In this document: positions 24,656-34,859 of the stretch, in pieces | Numbering within the stretch: position 1 is the first letter of the stretch | How the letters are laid out: each line of letters starts with the position of its first letter | NCBI GenBank assembly: GCA_013397115.1 | Contig: VWZW01004130.1 | Span: 438,215 to 502,214 of the forward strand | Source of the DNA: Edolisoma coerulescens | Lineage: Eukaryota > Chordata > Aves > Passeriformes > Campephagidae | Reading direction: 5' to 3' | DNA length: 64,000 bases | Translations under genes and position numbers: made by a program | Notes under the pieces: model-generated | What the model saw: only the letters and a program-made list of their open reading frames with translations | Database searches by the model: none | Told to the model about the DNA's origin: nothing

Positions 24656-27600
24656 TCCTGGCACTAACTCCATCATGCTGTAAGCCAGTTCAGGGAGCTG
24701 ATCCGGCTGAAAGTAGGCCTGACTTTTCCTGTTTGTTTGTTTAAGGCTTCCATCTACACCACCTCCCTGAACTGGTCCACCCCATGGCCAGATCAGCAGT
24801 GCCAACACAAAACTGGTTACAGGGACAAGTGGCAGAGAACTGAAGGAAATGACAGAACAGTTCATCCCCAGGTCTTGACCAATGGAACTGCTTCTGTACA
24901 TATCCTCCTGCAGAACACTCTCTACAGCCTCATGGTGTCGATGAAGAAGACATTGCAGACCCTTCTGGGTGAAAGCCAAAGCTGGTGACATTCACAGCCT
25001 AACAATTAATCAGGCACTGTGATGTCTTCTTTTGCACAAGTAGGATCATCCATGAAGTTAGATGACAGTCTAAGAAATTTCACTGCCTGATTTAAAGACT
25101 CTGGGGAAGCCCTATGGTGTATGCTATGTTGAACAGCAGACCATACGATCTGGACATTTCTTTCTGTTCTCAAGTCCGAGGAGGTGATGTGTTGGAAAAC
25201 ATCCAATCTGATTATTGTCACGCTGAAACTTTTCTTCTAGAAAGAGAAACACTAGTGTATTTGTATACACATACTCTTAATCTAACATTTTCTAGAGGAA
25301 TTGGACTGTTTGGTCCAGTTACCTGCAGGTGAGTGCTCTTCAGCCTCTAGCATGATACAAACGAGTCCAAGAGGATAAACATGCTAGTGCTCCAGCAAAA
25401 CTAATAAAGTTATCATTCTCACCTATGACAGAAAAGGTGCCTTTACGCAGTCTTATTATAGTTTATGCAGCACTTTTCACGGTTTATTTAAACCATAAAA
25501 TTGTAAAGAGCTATAAAACACTTTTTAAATGAGTTGTCTTTATTGTCCCTTTAGCGCCATGGCAGACAAATTATTAGACAGACTACTGTAAACAGCTGAA
25601 TCTTTCCAATAGTCCAACCATACCTTGAGATGGCAGATAAAGTGCAGACTGTGAAAGCAAACCCTGGAAATAAGTGGGTCAGAAGTCTAATGGAGAAGAA
25701 GTGCCAATTCGCGGCTGTTGGGCTGCACGGAGCACACCAGAATACAAATGCTGCCCCTTTATTCAGACAAGGCACCAGCAGCAGGACCGTGCTGGCTCAG
25801 GGACTACTGCGCTACCTTGGTCGTGGCCAGGAAGGAAGCAAGGCAGAAGGGGCAGCTGTGGTCAGGGCCAATGGTGGTCCCGGGGCCTGGGACTCAGCTG
25901 CCCACCCAGCTTGGTTCTGACTGCACAAGGGACCACAGCAGGAAGGGACTGCTATGGAACAATTGTGAATCACTGCAAGACCACCTGCTGCTTGCAGCTT
26001 TCAGAAGTATTCATGCCTTGAGCTGCCAGCCGTAGGAAGATACGGAAGTGAATTTTACAAGGTGGGGAAAATTAGAAGTGTTTGTATAAGACTATAAATT
26101 GGGGAAAAAAGTGCATCATTTGAATCCTTTAGAAAAAAAAAAGGCATTCTCAGTACAGTCTCTTCCCTTTTAAAGGGAAAAAGTTTAACTTCAGGCTTCT
26201 AATAATCACAGGCTTTGCTGTAATATGAGGACAGCTTGTCACTAAGCTATTTGGAAAATATGAGTCAAAACCAAACTACATCCAAATCTATGGAAGTCTA
26301 CATAGTTATGAATATATGCTTTTCTAAAGGACCACTTATTAAGGGTGGGTGTGATCCTAAAGTTCAGCCGAGACCAGGAAAACAGACAAAACAGAGATAG
26401 CAACATTGTAGGTTATTTCAGTTATCTCTGAAACCAAAAAGAAAAGTTGTTCTCATCATACCAGCACTGCATTCCCTCCTCAAGAATGTGGGAGAGGACT
26501 GGAGGATTTCTTCTTTATTACACTTTTTTTTCTTTTTTTCTTTAATAATAGCCTGCTCCTTAATAAATTAACCAAGGCTCTGTCTTTACTTCAAAATTAC
26601 AAATTAAAAACATAGATCACATGGTCTTTATCAATGGATCTGTTTTTGTCATCACAATCTAGATATTCTGGTCTCAACTTCTTTGGCTGAACTTCAATGA
26701 ATTTACACTTACTTAAATTCTAGGTTGAGAAAATCGTTAAGTTGCAAAAGCCAAGTCAGAGGCTACATGGAGCTAAACATTCTAATCCTAGTGATTCCAT
26801 GATTCTATGATTCCTATATCCTCCCATGTGGACTTCCCTACCTTTTGTGTTCTGTTGAAATAGAAAGGATGGTAAAATGTTAACCCAAAGCAAGGTGTAC
26901 CACTAACACTGTCATTTCCCAGCTGCTAAACACTGAGCGTTTTTGAAGGAGAAAAACAAAATAATTTCTTTCATCCAGATGATACCAAATAAAACCTAGA
27001 ACAAGCAAATGTCATTAAGGACTTTAGCCGCCCAGGGCAGGTTGGGTTTGCAAGATGGGAGTAATATGTGAGTGTATTACTTGAATTATACAGAAAAGTA
27101 TCTTTGATTTCTTGTGATACCAAGAACTTTTCCCAAACTGCATGAAGCTGCTCCCACTTTGTGCAACAATTTTTCCTAGCCTTTTTTTCCTCAAAGGAAA
27201 CAGACCTGCTTCAAATCCCTGACTCACTGTTGCCAATAATTTTGACAGAAGTATCAAATGCTCCATAGTGTGTGCTAAAAAACTTGTAGAGCAAGAAATG
27301 TGTAACAGAGTTTAATTTTATTCCAGTTTGAACACAGTGGAGAGTAGAATGGGGAAGAAAAGTGATAATTTGACCAACTATGGTTTTGACTGTCACAGCA
27401 GTTGTGCTGTATATTTCCAACAGACTATTTGGAATGGCATTACTACTTCAGCAGTCATACATGAGAGTTTTGTTTAGCAGCAGGGGAAAAACACATGCAG
27501 CTCATTTTAATGAAAAACAAAATTAGCATTTGGTTTCATAAAACTAAGTACTTTCTAAATAAATAACTCATTAGCACTAATATTTCATTAAAAACTATAT

Positions 27601-28626
27601 TGAAGATTTCCTACAATAAAAAAAAGCACAAAAAACAACCCTGCCCTGAAGCAAATCTAGTCTTAGGAAAATATTTTCCTGCACACTTTGATTCACACTT
27701 GGAAATGCTGCAGAAATTAGGAGTCTGTAAGTATTTTTAAGACATTCGAGCATACCCATTAGTTTGACTGACTGGCCAGAGTTGCACAAGTAAGTGTGAC
27801 CGCCTGCCTTCCCACTCTATAGCGGTGTAGTACGCTCAGACTATATAGACAGTGCCAGGCATTAATCACAGTATTCTGTTAGCCTTGCTTCCTACTGAAA
27901 TAAAGGCTCATGCACTTGCATTGTCCATTTGGGTGGACATCTGTCCTGCTTAACTTCTGAGTTGATGGGTAATTTAAACACAATCAAAAGAACTAAAAAC
28001 CTCATAGCTATTACGCTCTTACAAATTCTATGAATAGTGATAGCTGGGTAAAGGAAAGGAAGAAGAAAATCTGTAGTTCACTGAGGGACAAAGCCAAAAT
28101 TCAGCCATAACCTTCAGCCTAGCAGAAGTTGGTTCTGTCAAGCAATGTGCCACTTTTTCCGAGTAGAAATGGAATAAAATGGGCAGGGATGAGACGAAGG
28201 GGTAGTACAAAGAAAATGAGACCTAAACCTTCAGAAAGGCAGACTCAAAGTTTTGTTGCTCATAGAACAAACCTCCTTTCTTGTATTATTGCACGATAAC
28301 AAAGCTCTCAAATACTATCAAGCTGTCAAATGAAACAGTTGATTAAACTTCCTTCAGCTGGTTCCCTTGCAGTATAACCATGCTATCCAAGAAAGAACTA
28401 TTTAATGTACAGGCACTTCACATGGGGATTATACTAACAAGTCACTACTAATTTTCTATGAAGCTGACCACAGGTTTAGAAGAGTTTGCTAAAGATCACA
28501 GGGTAGCTAATGAGAATTTCTAGATGCAATTCTCTCAGATCACGTATTACCTTAGGTATTAATGTTTCTTTCATTAAATGAGTACTGTATCCCATATTAT
28601 TATTCTCTGGCTTCATATAAAATATC
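24656..28626. other. Intergenic stretch downstream of KCTD12, no gene supported
   Basis: The stretch is mostly AT-rich. A local GC-richer patch at about 25,630-26,030 has overlapping open frames of 96-115 codons in all three forward frames. That pattern is what base composition alone would give, and none of the frames resembles a known protein. A degenerate CR1-like octamer tail lies at 26,791. No RNA gene is visible. Confidence 0.5.
26791..26817 (+). mobile_element. Possible CR1 3' octamer tail
   Basis: GTGATTCCATGATTCTATGA then TTCCTAT resembles the tandem ATTCTRTG octamers that end avian CR1 elements. The preceding GGTCCCTTCCA block is not recognisable, so only the tail is proposed. Confidence 0.4.
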
Positions 28627-28660
28627 TGACTTCAACAATTACTTGACTTCAACAATTACT
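28627..28660. repeat. Perfect 17-bp tandem duplication
   Basis: TGACTTCAACAATTACT occurs twice head to tail with no mismatch. It lies just beyond the proposed end of the KCTD12 3'UTR. Confidence 0.9.
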
Positions 28661-29020
28661 CAGTGCTATTCAAATTAGGCTGTTCAATCACTATTTCTTC
28701 CTGAGGACTGACTGACCAGCACTTCAAAAATTCTCTGTGATGCTTAAAAGGAAATTGATGCAGTCTGAGTGTTATACATTTGTATTTATCTTGTCATGGG
28801 TGTTACTAGAGGTCTCTGCATAAGTAATTTTTTTTGCTCTCTGTTTCTGCTTCCCATATTAGTTTGGAATCTTTGCTGAAGTTATGAATGTGATACTGTG
28901 GGAGAGCAAAGCTAACAACATCTGCACAGAGAATAAAAAGGACAGCATAAACCACACAACTGAGTTAATATTTAAAGAACAAAAATTTAATTTGGTATGC
29001 AATTTTTTCCTAGGAGGATC

Positions 29021-29026
29021 TTTATT
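29021..29026 (-). terminator. Candidate KCTD12 polyadenylation signal (AATAAA)
   Basis: TTTATT on the plus strand is AATAAA on the KCTD12 mRNA strand, about 3.4 kb after the stop codon. A proximal alternative is at 30,904-30,909. Motif match only. Confidence 0.35.
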
Positions 29027-29867
29027 TTCAATGCTATACATGTGAAAATAAGAATGAATAAGCGGTTCATTATCTACATGTATAAAAATATAAACATCCT
29101 ATCAAACATATGCAAAGTCACCCTTGATGATATGCATCACTGAAAAGACCTATGCCTTAACTTCTAATTAAAAGAAAAACTGCCTTTGTGGGTTTTTTAA
29201 TAGCACTTGTAAATGCTACTGCATTCATCCATAACTACATGAACTGTGCACAACAACAGCTACAAAATGTATACAGGACTCCAGTATTGTGCCTTTATAT
29301 TTTTGTATGTTTTCATGTCAACAAGTCAGCGGAGTCATTGTGTTTATCCATTCTTCGAGCTCTCAATAGAACAGACCCGCAAAACTCACTGCCTTTGCCT
29401 TGAGCGTTTTTCCTTTTAAAAAATTTACCGCCATTACTAAGTAATGGCTCAGAAAAATATCATCTTCTGTGGCAAAGCATCAAATGGCTGTTATATTTAC
29501 GGCACCGTCATTTTAAGCCTGCTGACTATACTGATAATGAGTTATCACTAAATTAAAGGCCCATTTCTTAACACTAACAACGCTTAAAAGTTTTTAGCAC
29601 AAAGACTAAAAAAAAAATCATCTGTTTATATTACATCCATTTTTACGTAAAAAATGAGAATTACTGTGCCGTCTGCCAGGGAAGGGACAGACAACCATTA
29701 ACCAAAAGACAGGCAATCTTTGCTTTAGAGATGCATTCAGCCACCTGGAAGTTTAGTTACGATTCACACTCAAGCAAATATGTCATCAATTTCAGTTCTA
29801 CAAGCTGATGATACTCATATTCAGTTTTTCCATAGAAACAGGTATAAGAAACCAGTAAAACATTACC

Positions 29868-29885
29868 ATGTTATGTACATAACAT
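29868..29885. repeat. 18-bp perfect palindrome in the KCTD12 3'UTR
   Basis: ATGTTATGTACATAACAT equals its own reverse complement over all 18 bases. It includes TATGTACA, whose reverse complement is TGTACATA, a Pumilio recognition element. In RNA it could pair with a second copy of itself or form a small hairpin. Confidence 0.8.
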
Positions 29886-32455
29886 AATGTGAAAATGCTC
29901 AGCTAGATACATTATGAAATCCTGTAGCACTAAAATGGTTAAAAAACTAAATGATTCGTGTAAAATGTTTATATACTGTATATATATGTACACTAAATCA
30001 CAAGGTCAATTTGAAACGGCCCCTATTCATAGCTCCTATGATGGATTTAGTAAGCTACCAGTTTCTTAAAAAAAGAAAGCAATATAGAGCGAATTTGAAC
30101 ACTTTACTGAAAACTGATTTTATACAAAATCTTAAAAAACGTACTTCAGAGTTACTTAACACAAACTAGAAAAAGACAGTCGTTTTTCTTGAGAAGGGCA
30201 CTGTAAAGACCTAGTAGCTGTGATCAATGTCTTTTCACTTGTGGTATAAGTTAAGCACAGAGAAGTCATCTCAGAGTAAGGCATAGGACAAACAGACTTC
30301 GTTCCATCCTCAGGTGTATTGGCCTCTCACTGTATCTTATTGCTCATCTAATTTGGCAGGTTTACATTTCTACTCTTTTAAAAATACTCCATAATACAAC
30401 AATATCTACAAACGGACAGTATCCAGCGCTTTCATATGCACATCTTCAATTTAACCACACTGATAAACAACCTTGCTAATATTAAAAAAAAGCCATGGTG
30501 ATGCAAATTACTTTCAGTTTTATGTAGTTGTCCATGCACTTAATCAAAGACCAAGTGGTGAACAGAGACTGAGCACTGAAACTCAATAGAAATGTAGCTA
30601 CAGCTGTTTTCAAAGGAATTAAGGTTTTTTAAAAAAACTCCTACTGTGAAAGTCTTTGGTTAGAATACAAGTGCTAGCAGTATTTCTAAATTTGGAGTTA
30701 GAACTAGAACTAGCTAAAACCAGAATTATTGTTCAAGAGTTTTAAAAACGTAACTTCAAGCCTTTAAGATACACTGCTAAATTCTTGAACACTTCAGATA
30801 TATTCAGGACATTTTTCTGTGATGGTCTGAACAGGCTATACACATTCTTAAATCAAGTTTAGGTTTTTAAAGGAAAGTGCTTTTATACTCCAGACTTCAA
30901 GAATTTATTAGAAATTCCTGCTTAATCTTCCCTACTGTAAAACCTGCGGCTCAGATCATCTGCTCCAAAGCAGACTCTGATTGCCTCCTCTGGGAAAGAC
31001 TGTTAGACAGCAGTAACAAAATACAGCTCAGAAGGGGTAATTTCCCCTGAAGAAAGTTGGCATCATTCTTGTTTTTCTAAGGACAGGGCTCAATCCTTTC
31101 TAAGAAGCATTAAGTTTGTCTAGGAAGAGGTACGCAACTCTTAGCAGTGTCAGTGCCCAGGTAATACTGCTATGAAAACTAAGAAAATGGTTCTTTAAAA
31201 AGTGATTTTTGTCATCTGTTGGCTTCAGAGTTTTACATCATTAACATGACAAAAAGTAACAAGGGTGCTCTTGACAACATTTGTAATGTACATCTGCACT
31301 AATTCAAGGTACGTGATTTCAGCTTCCCAGGACCCAGGCCCTACCTTTACTCAGGCAAGCCTGGTTTCACCTCACTCCCATTGTTTTGAGGGTGTTTAAG
31401 GAAATTATGCATTGAGATTTCTGTCCATATTATAGACAGTAACTTCAAGACAATTATAAGGACTTCAGACCACCCATAGAAGTTACAATTCACAACACTT
31501 TAATTTTTCAAAGTGTCACTGTTTTACCTCTCAAGGGAATAAACACGTCTCTGAGGACACTCCATAGTCCAAATGGTTGGTTACCCAGCAAACCTGTCCT
31601 TTCACATCAGCTTTACATGCTCGCTGTGCAGGCCCTGGTCCAGTTTAACAACTTGGAGAGAGGAGTTCAGAGACATGGGGAGCAAAGAGGGGAGATGGAA
31701 GCAGCCAGTTGTGAAGGGCCACACACATGCCTCCTGCAAAATTACTCATCTCAACAAATGAAGTATGAGCCAGTGCAAATCTCTCACAGTCAGGCTTCCC
31801 TTCTATGTGACAGTCCTTCACAGACAGGCATTGATGGAGGGGAGGAGGGGGAGTTAAAAATGGACCATTTGGGGTCTGCCCACCAAGGCAAACTCCCTCG
31901 TAAGGGTACTGGGACGGGAAAAGACAGCCATTTGTCAAGCCATCTTCAACAGAAGTTGCTCAAAGCAACTTTACAGTTTCTCAGCCCCTAACTGGATGAT
32001 TTTTAAAACACCCCACCTTGACAGAGCTGGGGGCTCTCAGCTCTGTGTGTGGAGAGGGACAAAAACTGGGTGCACATGCACGCTTTCGTGGGACGGGTAT
32101 TTGTCTCCTCCCAATACTTCTCTCCTTCCTCGCTACCAACACAGCTACTGGGAGATGTGCGAGGGAGGGTGATGGTGGCTGATCAGGGACGTGGTGGCCA
32201 AGCAGGGACACGACAGCCGAGGCACAACACAGTGACCTCCTGCCCCCGGGGCCGTCAGGAGATGCTGCAAGAGGGGTGGGGGCTGCGCCGGGGCTGGCCC
32301 GCCTTGTGCGTGGAGGCAGACACCGGGGTGAGAAAAGCACAGGGAGACACAGTCCCCCTCCGCATCTCTCCTTTCTTCAGGATGGGAGGGGACCGTGGGT
32401 AAGAGGGTGTGCAGGGGCGGCTGTCTTGTCCCCACGCCACGGGCTGGGCGGATGC

Positions 32456-33571
32456 TCAGTCCCGGCAGAAAACATACTCGGTGTAGCTGGTCCAGATCTT
32501 GTCATCGGCAGGACCACCCTGCTCGGGGGCGAAGGCGCAGGTGCCAGTGGAGGAGCAGGCGGCCATGCGGAAGCCGGCCTCGGAGAGTCGGTCGAAGGCT
32601 TGCTCGAGGAAGTTGAACTTGAGGTAGTAGCGGGCAGTGTAGCGCTCTGGAGGGCGGTCAGGGTCGCGGCTCTCGTTCAGGGTCTCCCCGAAGACCTCTT
32701 TGGCCAGGGCCGTCTTGCCGCAGACAGTGATGCGGGCCACCCGCCGGAACTTGGCGTCAGCCTGCGCCTCCCGCCCGATGGTGTAGGAGCCCCGGTAGCC
32801 GATGGTGATGTAGCCCGAGCGCCGCCCGCCCGCCCCGTCCAGCGACTGCGAGGGCGTGAGCAGCGGCCCGCCCGAGGGGCTGCGGCTGGCGGTGGGCGAC
32901 GGGGCGGATGCCACGGCCCCGCCGCCTCCCTCCAGCGGCTCCGCCCCCAGGGAGACNNNNNNNNNNNNNNNNNNNNNNNNNNNNNNNNNNNNNNNNNNNN
33001 NNNNNNNNNNNNNNNNNNNNNNNNNNNNNNNNNNNNNNNNNNNNNNNNNNNNNNNNNNNNNNNNNNNNNNNNNNNNNNNNNNNNNNNNNNNNNNNNNNNN
33101 NNNNNNNNNNNNNNNNNNNNNNNNNNNNNNNNNNNNNNNNNNNNNNNNNNNNNNNNNNNNNNNNNNNNNNNNNNNNNNNNNNNNNNNNNNNNNNNNNNNN
33201 NNNNNNNNNNNNNNNNNNNNNNNNNNNNNNNNNNNNNNNNNNNNNNNNNNNNNNNNNNNNNNNNNNNNNNNNNNNNNNNAGCTGGAAGTACTCAGCCTCC
33301 CGCTGGAGGCGGCTGCGCTCGGGGAAGTGCTCGGGCAGCACCAGCTGCAGGTCCCGCAGGTAGTCCAGGATGTAGCGGAAGAGGAAGCCGTCGCGGTCGA
33401 GGAAGAAGCGGCCCTTGCTGTCCCGGGGCAGCTCGCTGGGCTGCTGCTGCGAGAACATGCGCCAGAGCAGTGAGTCGCGCACCGAGACCANCTGCCCGGC
33501 GCCCCGCTCCCCGCCGCGGGCGACACGCCGCCGCCGTTGGGCAGCCCGCGGGCGCTGTCCGCCAGGGCCAT
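32456..33571 (-). CDS. KCTD12: KCTD12 (Pfetin), GABA-B receptor auxiliary subunit; CDS broken by assembly gaps
   Basis: This is the single coding exon of KCTD12, a KCTD-family protein. Its T1/BTB domain oligomerises and binds the GABA-B2 tail, and its C-terminal H1 domain engages G-beta-gamma and speeds desensitisation of the receptor response at the neuronal membrane. The start is the ATG at 33,571, giving MALADSARGLPNGGG, which matches the known vertebrate N-terminus. The T1/BTB part follows in another frame (DSLLWRMF, then DSKGRFFLDRDGFLFRYILD, then REAEYFQ; 33,490-33,280). The C-terminal part includes TPSQSLDG, SGYITIGYRGSYTIGR, ARITVCGKTALAKEVFG and ends TEYVFCRD-stop at 32,456. Human KCTD12 is 325 residues. 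The N at 33,491 replaces the first part of the BTB domain (roughly 26-30 residues, including the segment around VELNVGGQ), and 323 Ns replace the linker. The frame changes reflect these gaps. I see no stop or internal lesion that argues for a pseudogene. Confidence 0.96.
   Translation of the reverse strand: MALADSARGLPNGGGVSPAAGSGAPGXWSRCATHCSGACSRSSSPASCPGTARAASSSTATASSSATSWTTCGTCSWCCPSTSPSAAASSGRLSTSSXXXXXXXXXXXXXXXXXXXXXXXXXXXXXXXXXXXXXXXXXXXXXXXXXXXXXXXXXXXXXXXXXXXXXXXXXXXXXXXXXXXXXXXXXXXXXXXXXXXXXXXXXXXXVSLGAEPLEGGGGAVASAPSPTASRSPSGGPLLTPSQSLDGAGGRRSGYITIGYRGSYTIGREAQADAKFRRVARITVCGKTALAKEVFGETLNESRDPDRPPERYTARYYLKFNFLEQAFDRLSEAGFRMAACSSTGTCAFAPEQGGPADDKIWTSYTEYVFCRD
32957..33279. other. 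Assembly gap (323 N) inside KCTD12
   Basis: The gap runs from just after the codons for REAEYFQ to just before VSLGAEPLEGGGG (in gene order). In the human protein the corresponding linker is about 50 residues, so the N count probably overstates the missing DNA. The reading frame differs on the two sides, so the gap length is not exact. Confidence 0.95.
33491..33491. other. Single N hiding missing KCTD12 sequence
   Basis: On the gene strand, the sequence jumps from the Gly/Ala/Pro-rich N-terminus (GSGAPG) to VSVRDSLLWRMF, with one N between and a frame change. Vertebrate KCTD12 has about 26-30 further residues here, including the beginning of the T1 fold. The lone N therefore stands for a collapsed or omitted GC-rich segment of roughly 80-100 bp. 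Confidence 0.8.
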
Positions 33572-33734
33572 ACCGGAGCGAGCCCGCCGGAGCCCACGCC
33601 CTTCCTCCTCCTCCTCTTCCTCCGGCCGCCTGGGCTACGGCAGGGCCGCCGCCCTCGGGGGAGCGCGCAGCCCTCCGCTGCTGCCCGCAGGAGCCTCCTG
33701 CCCCGTCTGGCGCCGGAGGCGCGCTGCCGCTGCG

Positions 33735-33780
33735 CTCCCTGCGGCCGTGCCTCTGCCCTCCCTGCGGCCGTGCCTCTGCC
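33735..33780. repeat. Perfect 23-bp tandem duplication upstream of KCTD12
   Basis: A unit starting CTCCCTGCGGCCGTGCCTCT at 33,735 is repeated exactly from 33,758. It lies 164-209 bp upstream of the KCTD12 start codon, in the likely 5'UTR or core promoter. It could be real or a local assembly artefact next to gaps. Confidence 0.85.
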
Positions 33781-33846
33781 CGCTGCCGGACAAGCTCCTC
33801 CGTCGGGCTGCGAACGGAAAGCCCCGGCGCCGGTGGCAGGGCCGTG

Positions 33847-33852
33847 TTTATG
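33847..33852 (-). promoter_or_regulatory. Possible TATA-like element of KCTD12
   Basis: TTTATG on the plus strand reads CATAAA on the gene strand, within CTACATAAACAC, a rare AT-containing spot in the CpG island about 280 bp before the start codon. It would place transcription start near 33,820. The match is weak and CpG-island promoters often lack a TATA box. Confidence 0.3.
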
Positions 33853-34729
33853 TAGCGCGGCCGCACCTCGCGGGAGGCGTGGGAGGCTGGCGGGAGGCAG
33901 AGCCGAGCGCACGGGGAGGGGAAGGGGACGGCCCTGCACTGACGCAGGGTCCCCCATCGTCGTCCGTCCCCCCCCCCGCCCCGGTCCTCCTTTCTCGGTT
34001 GCGGTGGGGACCCTTTCGCCGCCCAGTGCGCGCCCACCGGACTCCCCTCGCCGTGGGCGAGCACCGCGCTGTGCGTCCAGCGGGGATAAAACCTTGGGGG
34101 TCCCGCCTCCCTCCCCACCTTCCCCAGCCCCCTGAGCGAGGCTTCGCCTCGCTCCTCGGCTTCCCCGAGACGTCTCGTTTTTCGCAGGCAAGAAAAGCTC
34201 TGTTTGCCCCGAAGTGCTGGAGTGAGCAAGCGGCGGGACGCTGCTGCTCTGGCGAAGGAGTTATGTATGCTGTACCCCTGCTAATCTTCCTAAAGGCTTG
34301 TCCCAACCCCCGCCAAGTGAGAATCCGGGCGAGATAACCGTGTCCTGCCCCTCCCTCCTGTCGCCTTTGCAGGAGAAAACTCGAGCCTGTGGTGCTGCCC
34401 GCTCTCGCCTCACCCGGCTCCCTGGCCTGTTTCGGGCTTGCAAGACATGCCCATCACTACACAGGTTTTTAACGCCCTGAAGGACCCCGTGAAAACCCCC
34501 GCCGATCCGCATTCCCGGAGGGAGGCTCGGCGGATCCCACCGTCGGGTGGCACCGAGAGCGCCGTCCTAGGGGTGCCCTGCTGGCCGGGGAAAGACCCTG
34601 GTGGCGAGGGACACCCCGGCGCAGATGGGGTCCCCTCCAGCTGCCTGACAAGCGGCACTTCACCGTGAGAGCCGGGCTCCTCGTGTCTGCGTGCATTTTT
34701 GTGTATTTAGGTGCCCTAACAGCTCAGAT

Positions 34730-34749
34730 TTAATTAGGATTAATTAGGT
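34730..34749. promoter_or_regulatory. Tandem homeodomain-type sites (TTAATTAG x2)
   Basis: TTAATTAGGA is followed immediately by TTAATTAGGT. Each contains the TAATTA core preferred by many homeodomain proteins. The 10-bp spacing would put both on the same face of the helix. It lies at the upstream edge of the KCTD12 CpG island, about 1.16 kb from the start codon. Function is inferred from motif and position only. Confidence 0.45.
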
Positions 34750-34859
34750 ACACCGGGATCTGCGTGAAACATAAGCACCTATTTAATATGCGTTGGTAGA
34801 AAGCATTTAAGTTGTTTCAGGCTTTTGCTTGAATTTAATCTATGCTTCTGTGCCTCTTT

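Larger units (their letters stand above)
29021..32455 (-). other. KCTD12: Probable KCTD12 3' untranslated region
   Basis: The DNA directly downstream of the KCTD12 stop codon is AT-rich, has no recognisable transposon and no other gene, and extends for kilobases. Mammalian KCTD12 is known to have a single coding exon and a 3'UTR of several kilobases. Candidate minus-strand AATAAA signals are TTTATT on the plus strand at 30,904-30,909 and 29,021-29,026. The distal end is placed at the second one as an inference. Two Pumilio-type TGTACATA motifs read on the mRNA strand at 29,985-29,992 and 29,872-29,879. The real cleavage sites are unknown. Confidence 0.4.
32440..34680. promoter_or_regulatory. 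KCTD12: CpG island spanning the KCTD12 CDS and promoter
   Basis: The base composition changes abruptly from AT-rich flanks to very GC-rich, CpG-dense sequence here. It covers the whole KCTD12 coding exon and about 1.1 kb upstream of its start codon. The island contains the assembly gaps, a 23-bp perfect tandem duplication and a 10-C run at 33,968-33,977 (G-run on the gene's sense strand). CpG islands over single-exon vertebrate developmental and neuronal genes are common. All the large open frames overlapping KCTD12 in other frames here are composition artefacts. Confidence 0.85.

Noticed and set aside
32456..33571. KCTD12 as a frameshifted pseudogene
   Set aside because: Both frame changes coincide with N positions, the conserved blocks on all three segments are intact, and the gene has its CpG island. 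Assembly gaps explain the breaks.
32276..34337. Very long open frames on both strands across the KCTD12 CpG island (up to 619 codons)
   Set aside because: They are open only because the GC-rich DNA is stop-poor and the N runs are read through. The real frame is the KCTD12 one on the minus strand.
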